A DNA stretch of 64,000 bases from assembly GCA_039619475.1 (NCBI GenBank), contig CM077115.1:418012557-418076556 (forward strand), in the 5' to 3' direction. Under the pieces are notes generated by a model that was not told where the DNA came from, ran no database searches, and saw only the letters and a list, made by a program, of their open reading frames with translations. Below, in pieces: positions 12,883 through 21,700 of this stretch (the first letter of the stretch is position 1; every line of letters starts with the position of its first letter). The translations under genes were made by a program, and so were the position numbers. This DNA is from Icerya purchasi. Its lineage: Eukaryota; Arthropoda; Insecta; Hemiptera; Monophlebidae.

Positions 12883-12923
<41 letters not shown>

Positions 12924-14071
12924 CTATTATTACCGTTTAATTACGAATTAAAAAGGTTAAACAATTTTTTCTTCCACTACATCTTCATAAGACTTATAGT
13001 TTGCACAACATATTCTCAGCAGTTCACTTTCACAAACAAATATATAAATACGCAAAAAGGCAAAGACAAAACAATTTGGTACTTTTTTCTCCTTTATTTA
13101 TTTATTAAACGATTTTCTTTTTCTTTTTTTGTTTAGTAGCTATTAAAAAGCCTTTTTTTTTTTTCTTATTTAAATAGAAAATTAATAGAAAAAATAAATA
13201 AAAAATGAACTGTTCCTATCAATAAATGATTGTTTTTAAAAGTGAAATCGTTATAGCCAGCAAATCTCGATAAACGATTGTTTTTACGATATTTACTACT
13301 GAAAACATTAAAACCCATTTAAAACTCGCAAAACCGAATTTTGCCATGGAGATTAGACCTTGACAGATCGATTTATTGGCCCAAAATACCCCGCAAATTT
13401 CATCCAATCGTTAGAGCCGTCTCCGAGATACGCGAAATTTATATACAAGAATTGCTCGTTTAACTATATTAGATTAGATACGTAACGTTTTGGGACAAAA
13501 AAAGTGATGAAGGTCGGGTTAAGAATGACGTCATTAATATATATATATATATATATATACATGGACAAATAAATGTTTATCGTTAATTCCGTTTTTTATG
13601 TTTAGTTTTAAATAAAAATTACGGAATTACGTGCAGAACCGATGTGTTCAGAATAAGGTATAATTATCGCAAATTTACATAACTACATATTGCCACAAGT
13701 TACATTAATGCGATGTATTAAATGTGGCTCTTTTTTTTAAAATTAAAATTTACCTCACTCGTATAAACCGTGCGCCATTTTTATAAACGCGAATGTGATA
13801 AATAATAATGACGAAAGAGAAGATAAAAACATAACCGCGTTTGTAATTTTAAATTGCCCTCTTCATTTTTCTTAATACGGGAGCATTAACCTAACGCAAA
13901 TGATGACATTATTGGATAATTATTTTCAGTAGCAGAATTTGAATTCCATTCGGTCGAAAAGCCATTAGCTAATCTTCTTTAGAAAGGTCAAATTCATTAC
14001 CAACCGAGAAATAAGAGAACTTTTATTATCTTGAAATGAACACAATCACTAGCAGAGTGTCGTCAAGATTT
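10926..14071. other. AT-rich non-coding stretch, probable upstream intron of the ARID3 gene
   Basis: No gene found. 10926-11420 is T/A-rich with recurrent TTTTCGA motifs and may be the 3' flank of the Mutator-like copy. 12886-12921 and 13536-13559 are (TA)n microsatellites. A perfect CRE palindrome TGACGTCA lies at 13526-13533. Confidence 0.5.
12886..12921. repeat. (TA)n microsatellite
   Basis: About 18 uninterrupted TA units. Confidence 0.95.
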
Positions 14072-14244
14072 CGAAAAAACTTTGAACTTTATCAGAAAAA
14101 TATATTACAATTATTTATACATATATTAGCGGCGCATGTTTTTCGTGAACATAAAATCACACCGATATATACACCACGGTTATAAGTTCGGCTCGGTAAT
14201 GAAAAATTTTAACATATTTTTCTGATAAAGTTTAAAATTTTTCT
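14072..14244. repeat. Inverted repeat just upstream of the ARID exon
   Basis: Arms 14072-14107 and 14209-14244 share ACTTTATCAGAAAAATAT and its complement ATATTTTTCTGATAAAGT almost perfectly over about 36 bp. The loop is about 100 bp. The unit ends 220 bp before the splice acceptor at 14466. It is either a small foldback element or an intronic RNA hairpin that could affect splicing. Confidence 0.6.
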
Positions 14245-14466
14245 CAAATTCAAATCATCAGAAAAAAAGCTGATGCACTTCTTCAACATTGTTACGCGTG
14301 TGGTTTGTCTTGGAAAAGAAAAAACAACAAAATACCAGGTCACCACCATCCGACCATGAAAAGAAAAATCTTAAACACTGTTATTTTTCAAATGTTTTTT
14401 TAATTCGTGTGAATTCGGTTAATTTTATTAAGAGAAGTGTATTAAAATTGCTCGTTTTAATTTCAG

Positions 14467-14542
14467 CTGTACGATATCGACAGAGATGATCCAGAACGAA
14501 AAAAATTCCTCGATGACCTGTTCAGCTTTATGCAGAAACACG
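14467..14542 (+). CDS. retn: ARID3/dead ringer transcription factor, internal exon (start of ARID domain)
   Basis: The exon is preceded by a pyrimidine-rich tract ending TTTCAG and followed by GTAAGTAA, so both splice sites are near consensus. It enters in phase 0 and leaves in phase 1 (25 codons plus one G). The translation begins LYDIDRDDPERKKF and continues into FLDDLFSFMQKHG. The block DLFSFMQK(R/H)G is the ARID3 subfamily signature (Drosophila retn/dead ringer, vertebrate ARID3A-C); the ARID1, ARID2 and ARID5 families differ here. Known ARID3 proteins bind AT-rich DNA through this domain and act in the nucleus in embryonic patterning and neuronal differentiation. The R-to-H change and the LYDIDRDD segment differ modestly from the usual LYEL..DP. 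The preceding exon (expected to end in FKQ) and the following one (expected to start TPINR) were not found, so both flanking introns are very long. Family assignment is firm; the gene name is by homology only. Confidence 0.9.
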
Positions 14543-14733
14543 GTAAGTAATCTATATACTACATAGTCGATGAGAGAGATAGTTACTGATGAAAAGAGTG
14601 CATTCCAGGATCAATTCTGGAATGTCATCTACCGTTTATTGACTGGCTCCGAACAGTTGAACTGGATTTTAGGCAATTATCGCGATCCTTATAGAAACTC
14701 TGCCATGGCTGATATTTAACTGGACTAAGGTAT

Positions 14734-14964
14734 TTGGCGCCCAAACCAGAGGGGTGTCATCATGGGTTTTCGAGACTTGTCTCGTTCCGGATCCACCAGG
14801 TTAACCCAGTCTGAAATAATTGGGTACCGAGGAAATCTGTGAAGGCAGCCGAGAGAAAGGAACTCACCTTAATATTCTCTTTAGATCCAATAAGTACCAT
14901 TACGGCAAAACCAATGATACCTTATCACAAGGATATATATGTGGGACTTACTTTACTTTACTTA
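14734..14964 (+). mobile_element. tRNA-derived SINE, family A, copy 1 (5'-damaged)
   Basis: Shares with the copy at 54987-55268 the segments AACCAGAGG, CGAGACTTGTCTCGTTCC, GATCC, CTGAAATAA, TGGGTA, GATACCTTATCA, AAGGATATAT and a tail of repeated TTTAC units (GGGACTTACTTTACTTTAC). The tRNA-like A box is missing or degraded. It lies about 190 bp after the ARID exon, inside the intron, in the sense orientation. Confidence 0.75.
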
Positions 14965-15995
14965 TTTAAGCGGGCTCAAGAATTAGCATCTCTGGCATTT
15001 TTAGCAGTATACTCTGCGGCGAACAGACTATAAAGTCGGCGATTTTGAAACTACATACAAATAAACTCCCGCTGACGAATTTAGCCGGAATTTAATAACA
15101 TTCGCAGTTGAGAATATTATTAAATAAATTTCGACCAAGAGATCGGTATTTCAATTGCTTCCTAGAACACACCGACGCTAAAGAAGCCGGCGCCATAAGA
15201 TATCGATTTGCTTCTGGGACAGATTATGATGACCTTTCCCAGTGTGCTAATTAATCGCAGCTTGACCGGTAATAACGAGCCACCTGCACAACAACTCGTT
15301 CACGGAAGTCTGTAGCGCCGCTGAACGCGCTCGCCTGTTCGAAATATTTCATAATGCAATCCAAAGCTGGCAGTTTATATCGATTAAGCTTTTATTACGC
15401 TCACGGTTGTAAAATTGAATTAGAAGTAAATACTCGTAATTTACCATTTTCCGATCGAACGTACTGACGATTTCGCAATAACTCGGACACAGATTCCGAT
15501 ATATTTACGCGAGAAGCTAGCTAAGCGTAATTATAACGTAATAATTCCGATAGATCTAGACACTGGGCCGTGCTAATTCACGAATAGCAGCAAAGGTGAT
15601 GGATAAGTGCGAAACTGATACCGGTGCGATAAAAAAAAAAAAAAGGATCGATTCCGGGCAATTTTCTTCACTCGTCCCCGTCTTTGTGCATTAATAAACG
15701 ACGCCTGCGGCGATAGTAAGAAAATCTCGTGACGAAATCAGCAACTTTTTTGAGTCACGCTTATGAAACGTTTTTATTTCATTTGTCAAAGAACGCGATC
15801 AGTTGAAACTGGCCCTTTTTTATGAATACCGCCAAAGACCGACACGCACGGTTGTGCCCGTACAGAGAGAGTTTCGTGTAATTCTGGTAGGCGAGTCATC
15901 GATATATACAAATTATAAAACAATACAGAAATGTTTTTTTTTTGTCCGATGTACAGAGAATTCAAAAATAAAATCTATTCGTTTATTATAGAGTT
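14965..15995. other. Intronic sequence, nothing recognised
   Basis: Moderately CpG-containing non-coding DNA with an A-run at 15630-15643. No exon, RNA gene or repeat supported. Confidence 0.5.
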
Positions 15996-16408
15996 TGTAC
16001 CGGATGAGGAGAAGCCCCATTTCATTCGGAAAGCATCATTGAATCTCAGAGGAATTATAAAAGCAGTAGGTTAAATTTTTGAAAGTTATAAAAAAATTAA
16101 AAAAGAAACGACGACGGACTATTTGTACAAACTTCGCGGGTTTTTAAGTGTATTTTAAAATAATTATTTATTAGTGCGTAGCAATTACGATTAAAGAGAA
16201 ATATTTGAAGAAAAAATTATTTTTTACCTAAACGAAAAATGTATATGGATTACAAAAAAAAAAAAAAAAAAAAGAAAATTAAAACAAAATCCTACAAATT
16301 TACGGATAATATTTCGGAACGAACAGAATGTTGTCTGATCGAATCTGATGTGAAAACTCCACAAATTTAATGACACTTCCGGAATAAAACGGCTCCTCAT
16401 CAGGTACA
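15996..16408. repeat. Element with about 50-bp terminal inverted repeats
   Basis: The left end TGTACCGGATGAGGAG (15996) and the right end CTCCTCATCAGGTACA (ending 16408) are near-perfect complements, with weaker pairing continuing through TTCATTCGGAA / TTCCGGAATAAAA and CATCATTGAAT / TTTAATGACAC. The interior is AT-rich with an A-run at 16255-16273 and has no coding capacity. A non-autonomous DNA element is the simplest reading; a target duplication was not clear. Confidence 0.55.
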
Positions 16409-16730
16409 TTTTAGACCCTTCTCGCTTATGACTCTACTGTCTATCGGATATTTTATTTGAGCCAACTACCGTGGTGTAGTTCGTTATGCAGTGATGTTTT
16501 GTTCAGGTGGGACCATCCGGCTGCCGCACATTGAAACATCCAAGAAATAAAAAAAGAAAAATATTTTATTTACATTAGATTTTCTAATAAAGTACCCAAA
16601 ATAGTTATCGACCGAGGGTCGTTTGAGAAGAAATTCCTGTACGCCTCGTGTAAAGCGTACGCCGAGATAGACTATCGGCAATGAGTACGACTTAACAATA
16701 TTCCAATCCAAGCAATATACCATTGAACAG

Positions 16731-16889
16731 GCATTGCAACACGATTATGTGGCCTACTTCGAATGGACCCCGCGAGCAGTTTCAGGCGGTGGCGAAGTAT
16801 TCGAGACTTTAGATGTTCCTTTTTTGCAGTCGTTCATTAATGGACAGGACGCATCTGCCGGGCATATTTCGGAATTTCCTCGTTACCAG
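16731..16889 (+). CDS. Weak candidate internal exon (53 codons)
   Basis: A stop-free block between GAACAG and a strong donor CAG|GTATGC reads HDYVAYFEWTPRAVSGGG and ends HISEFPRYQ. Length is 3n with phase 0 on both sides. It cannot follow the ARID exon: in that phase it hits a stop. The acceptor lacks a good pyrimidine tract, and I recognise no homology. It could be part of a nested gene or chance. Confidence 0.15.
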
Positions 16890-17828
16890 GTATGCGTGAC
16901 CAGGAGAGTAACCTTATCAAATTTCAGAAGCACAAGCGCTTCTGCAATTAATAAGAGGTTTAATTTAATCTCTTGAAAGTTCAACAATCTTAATGAATTT
17001 TATAACTGCGGTTGTTTTTAATTTTCTTCTAAAATTATATTCGCGTTAAATTGTAGTTTCCCGTTAAAAGTAATTCTAGAAGCGAATTCGTTAGTCATAA
17101 TTGCAGTCTAAAATATTATCGCATTCTTTCAGTAAGTTCTAAGTGAGCTTAACCGGAGAAACGAAATCGGCGCAAACGTTATTTTACTTTTAAGATCGTT
17201 AATTGTCCAAGTTCGTAATTATAGTGATATTCTAATGATAGCTTTAGAGAGAAGTCACCGACAACGGTGTTCTAAACCCCGACGATATGACAACTGACCT
17301 GGGCAGGAAGTGAAAATAACCGGCGTGTGCTGGTTGTTTTTTGCTTCATAACATAAACAGATTCATCCATGTTAAAAAATTACATTAGATCGGAAGACGC
17401 GATTGTTAAGTAATAAACTCGCAACTAAAATAAGAACAGACAAATAAAAGGAGGACAAATGGCGAAGTGAAAAGACTTTCAACCGGTGCAGACTAGAATC
17501 TAAGTTGCGAAATTCCGTAAATGATGGGTATATTTTTTATGATTTTCCTCATTAAGACTCGTCTCAACCAAGCCTTTTGTTTGGCAGGTTTAATTCAAGA
17601 ACGCAGAAATTCGCTTCGCAAACGCCTCTATTGCATTGCCGGAATTAGCCAATTCCGAATACATTACTTCGGAAATTCGGACAATTTTTAATCTATCGCG
17701 TCGCGAGCAGAAGGGAAATTATTCTTATACCCAGGTTTTAATTATAAATAGGCGAGCGAGTAGAGTTTGTTTCGATAGCATTCGAAGATAAAATAGACAC
17801 ATACACACACACGTATGCACATGCACAC

Positions 17829-17892
<64 letters not shown>

Positions 17893-18499
17893 CTAATAGA
17901 CACATATCGGTGGATTGCAAACGAGCCGCTTGGGTATACACGGGTTCGGAGATTGATGGTAGTTAGACAGGTCAAATATTTCGGCTGGCGATGGGTAGTT
18001 TAGCTGATTGTCCTTATAATTAATGAAGTTGCGGGTCAATGCTATTACGAACAGGTCACGGCAGATTAAAAATATTCGAATAATAAAACTAATTTCCCAT
18101 CTCCTACACACGGCTCGATAAGACGCATTGGCCCGCTACGATTATTATAGTCCTTCGCTGGCTGCTGCTACATTTTCGGCATTAATGCATCTTCGTTTAC
18201 ATTGTTTTATCGGAATCGTTCATTTGTTTCTCTACAAATCTGTTCACGTCACTTTCATGCCAGGCAATTATCCTTGTGCGGACTGCGCTCTGAGCGGGCA
18301 ACCGAATTCGGTCGACGGCCACGATCACCATCGGCCGCCTATAAAACCGCTTCTAATTGATTTCGCCCCTGATTAATCGTCGACCCGCGCGCATCTACCC
18401 ACATTAATCTTCGCCTTCTTTTTTTCCTTTAAGGTTGCTCTTCTTCTTTTTTGGTTTTTCTAACGGTTGCGCGTTTGATAAATATCATCCCCCCCCCCC
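16890..18499. other. Intronic sequence with a long (TA)n array
   Basis: No supported gene. 17831-17886 is a (TA)n array of about 28 units preceded by CA-rich repeats from 17800; open frames across it are low-complexity. A C-run lies at 18490-18508. Confidence 0.5.
17831..17886. repeat. (TA)n microsatellite
   Basis: Uninterrupted TA dinucleotides, followed by TATGTATATA. Confidence 0.95.
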
Positions 18500-18860
18500 C
18501 CCTCCCCCGGGTTTTTAATTCCGAATGGGTCGAGGGGTAAAGCCCCTGAAGACCACGAAGAGTTCGCTATTGCGATCACATTATAGCATCCCGGCTTGTT
18601 ATTGCAAATAGCGCTGTCCTCTGATTGGTCGCGAGTGTGACATCGGTGGAAAAACGAGACTTTCGCGTCGACTAGAACTCAATCTGCGGTCGATTCACTC
18701 GCGACATTCGTCGGTCTGCTTGCCGCACAAACGGTCGTTGTCCAGCAGCGGAGTGTGTGGGGGGCGTTCTATTTTAAAGTAGTGTCAGCGGGCGCGCGCG
18801 CGGGGGTGATGAGGGGGAGGGTGGACGGAGCGGTTTTTCGAGTGTGAAAAATTCTTCTAG
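18500..18860 (+). promoter_or_regulatory. GC/CpG-rich promoter-like region
   Basis: This is one of the most GC-rich stretches in the window. It holds a C-run (18490-18508), an inverted CCAAT motif near 18623, an alternating GC tract near 18792-18802 and a G-rich tract (18803-18831), followed by a candidate ATG exon with a canonical donor. No clear TATA box is visible; ATTTTAAAG near 18771 is a weak possibility. Promoter function is inferred from composition and position. Confidence 0.3.
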
Positions 18861-18900
18861 ATGTTTGCCGGCAAATTGGCCGTGCTGTACTCTATCATCG
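18861..18900 (+). CDS. Candidate alternative first coding exon (MFAGKLAVLYSII)
   Basis: An ATG at 18861 opens 13 codons, MFAGKLAVLYSII plus one base, ending at a strong donor GTGAGC (18901). It sits immediately downstream of a CpG/GC-rich stretch (18590-18840) with an inverted CCAAT box (GATTGGTC), which looks like a promoter. The exon leaves in phase 1, the same phase as the ARID exon at 14467-14542, so it could splice into the next ARID exon and start a protein lacking the first part of the ARID domain, or it could begin an unrelated nested gene. I do not recognise the peptide. TTCTAG just before the ATG could also act as an acceptor. Confidence 0.25.
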
Positions 18901-21427
18901 GTGAGCATCGGGCTACGGGGTGGGCAAAAAGGCATTAAAAATATAAATAAGCGGGTCTATCTAGGGCCGTACCTGTTGTTAGCGTTGTTTTCATTGTTTT
19001 TTTCCTCGCTCTGGCCGGACCGCTTCGATTTTCTTGAAAAATAATCTGCGCATCATTGCAGTACTCTGTAGTATTTTATTATTATTTATCTTCCAATATT
19101 GCCATTAGTGTTGCAGCGGCCGCTCTGTTATATTCAACGGCCGATAGGATCGTCATCATTACGGCCGGCTGTTGGCGAAGAAGCGGCACCAGATGACGAA
19201 TACGCTATTAATATTTTCATTATTATTATCGCACGGTTTATTATGGAAGCACTCGTAAAACTCGGCTCTGTTCGCTGTAAAACTCATAAATCTGGACGCG
19301 CAACTCGCGCAGCCCGAGTTTCTTCGCGCGTATAGCCGGAGCCACATAGGTGAACGCGAGTACTCTAAATCGCCCGTTAAAATTAATTGAAAAATATGTA
19401 TCGCGCGCGGCTCGGACGCCCGGATTAATCGCGGCCATTTGCCGTCATCGCTGTTGTCGCGGGCCGGAACGGTCGCGTCTTTAATTGACCAAAGGAACCG
19501 GTGATTTTTCGAGATTCGCGCCCGGCCGTCAGCGACACGGCGGCGACGACGATCGTTCGCTGCTCGTACGGCGGCGCGTGTTCGAATTAGTTCGGCTTTA
19601 AAAGAATATTATTTTACGATCGTGTGCTGCCTTGCTGCTCCAGATAGTGTCGTCGGGGGTTTTGCCGCCACTCTCTGCCGAGGATACATAATCGATTTAA
19701 TTTTGTACGCGACAGATAATCGCGAGCGCGCGATCTCCTCATCCGACGATAAAATCCATTTTCAACTCTTTCTGGCGGTTTCTCTCCATATTACTCTCCA
19801 TATTACTCTCAATACTACTCTCCACACTACTCTCCATACTACTCTCCACACTACTCTCCATACTACTCTCTAATGTCCCGACAATAATGAAAAATTTGCA
19901 ATCACGCAACAGAAATATTGTGGCCATAGAGCAAAGAGAATCGTGCGATATTCGGAATATTGAGTAATTATTGCCGCCGAGCGGGGGGCGGGGGGGGGGA
20001 TAAAAGGGTGCGGCAGCGTCGAATACGTGATCAAGTCGAGATGAAAGAATAACGATTAAAAAAAGTATCGGCGAAAGCCGACAATATCGTGAAATTTTCA
20101 CGAGCGTATACAACTTCTTTTTTCCCCTAAGTCGCCGCCCGCGATTATTATTAAAATTTTTGTCAGTAATTTTTTTTTCTTTTTTCATGCAGTATCCCTT
20201 GCACGCGCCGAAATTTATTTTTCAATTCTCTGTTTGTTTTTAGATTTTTACTTTTTTTTCTTAACCTCGTTTCGGCTATTTATTTATTATTCGGAGCTTT
20301 TGTTCGTACTCGATCGCTCGCGTAATTTCGGAACTCGATTTATTTACAATATCGACGAAATAAAAAAACACAAAAACGAAACAACACTATAATCATATTG
20401 CGCGGTAAATTTACCGTTCGAGTATGCCTCTTAGGAGATAGCTCGGAATAGCTGCTTAACAGAAACTGTGTTAGCTGAAAACTCGTAAAACATTCTTAGG
20501 AGTGCACCATCCGAATGCGCAAAAGAAAGAACCACCGAAAATTTACACCGTATATAATAGATTCTATTCCGTGCGGTGTATTTCTCGATGATATGGTGTA
20601 TACACTCAAACAGAATATATTATAATAAATATATGTATATGTATGTATATATAGACATGTATGAAAATTGGTTCTAGTGACATTGCAGAGACGAATATTG
20701 TTAGAACCGACGGAATAACATGAAATAGTTAGTTAATTTCACCGTAGAATATGGTGACAGAAACTTTGATCCGCAAGCGAAAAAGTTATATAGATTACAA
20801 CATAACGGGATATCTTGCAAGAATAAATTCGCTGAAAAACTAGTTAATAATGATTTTCAGTGTTTGACGTAATAAGTAGAGATCGACATCTTATATTGTC
20901 TCTGAGATTAGCGCAGAATCCGGAAGGAATTTCAAAAAATTTCTTAGACCTATTTAGCCCCAAACCATTTTCCTATAATTCTATATCAGACAAAGGAAAG
21001 CATTCCGAAAGTACCTCCCAACTATAATTTAACAATGAAACGAAATTATTAGCTTAATTAGTTAAAATTTATTCTGTACATAGTACACGGGGAAGTTTAC
21101 AATATAGACTCTGATCGTTCAATGGCAGTAAATTTTTCAATTGAACATTGAAAATATCGAATATTTATCACTCTTTCCCTAGAATGTCAACGGATTTTCA
21201 TACACATGTAACGGGAACATGCAGAAAAATAAACTTCTCAGTTGCCCAAATTGTTCTTAAATAAAAAACAAAACAAAAAAAAAAACGGTGTAATTACATT
21301 TTATGGGATTTTTCTCTTATTTACAATAATAAGTTATTATTATTATTATTATTATTTTGCACAATTCTTTGTAAAGACACGATATGAAGTGGTCAAGCCA
21401 AAAGTCGCTTAATCTGTTCAGTTACAG
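18901..21427. other. Intronic; CpG-rich first part, then AT-rich
   Basis: 18901-19740 is CpG- and GC-rich, consistent with regulatory DNA continuing downstream of the promoter-like region. After the minisatellite at 19782-19870 the sequence becomes AT-rich with no exon recognised. A G-run lies at 19982-19999 and (TTA)n at 21336-21356. Confidence 0.45.
19782..19870. repeat. 12-bp minisatellite, about 7 units
   Basis: Tandem copies of CTCTCCATACTA with C/T and A/T variants alternate (CATACTACT and CACACTACT types). The period is a multiple of three, so every frame stays open and gives artificial Glu/Ser/Met repeats on the minus strand and Thr/Leu/His repeats on the plus strand. Confidence 0.9.
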
Positions 21428-21692
21428 CAGGGATGGCCAACCGAAATGATCTTGCGGGCCACTTTGGAAATGCATCATAACTTCGCGGGCCGCATATAAA
21501 ATCCATATATCTCCATATAATAGATTTAGATCCACCATATACACACTTAAGAGTGAAACATAAAACTTGTTATATTAAATGTTCCAACATGCGCGCGTAT
21601 TAAGAGTTCGCAGAACATAATTTTTTACCACTTTGCCCATCTCGCGGGCCGAAAAAGTGATCAAGCCGGGTCGTCGCGGGTGGCCACCCCTG
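21428..21692. mobile_element. hAT-type MITE, 265 bp, with 8-bp target-site duplication
   Basis: The ends CAGGGATGGCCAACC (21428) and GGTGGCCACCCCTG (to 21692) are imperfect terminal inverted repeats of the hAT type CAGGGGTGGCCA. The 8-bp direct repeat AGTTACAG flanks the element at 21420-21427 and 21693-21700, the target-duplication length expected of hAT transposases. Internal repeats GCGGGCC (21458, 21484, 21645) are typical of this MITE type. There is no coding capacity, so it was moved by a transposase supplied elsewhere. The intact duplication suggests a clean insertion. Confidence 0.92.
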
Positions 21693-21700
21693 AGTTACAG

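Noticed and set aside
15996..16045. Hammerhead ribozyme (GATGAGGAG...CGGAAAG here and CTGATGAGGAG at the other end, minus strand)
   Set aside because: The CUGAUGA core appears in the right-end copy, but stem II does not pair properly and the GAAA core is not in the right place in that copy; in the left copy the first core base is changed.
16484..16723. Mariner-like transposase tail around TTGTTCAGGTGGGACC
   Set aside because: Superficial similarity to the (F)QQDGA-type block did not extend; no second motif was found on either strand.
17738..18003. Open frames of Tyr-Ile repeats on both strands
   Set aside because: They are translations of the (TA)n microsatellite.
19739..20188. 149-codon minus-strand frame with Glu-Ser-Ser repeats
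   Set aside because: Its repeated end comes from the 12-bp minisatellite and the rest is basic/low-complexity with no recognised domain.
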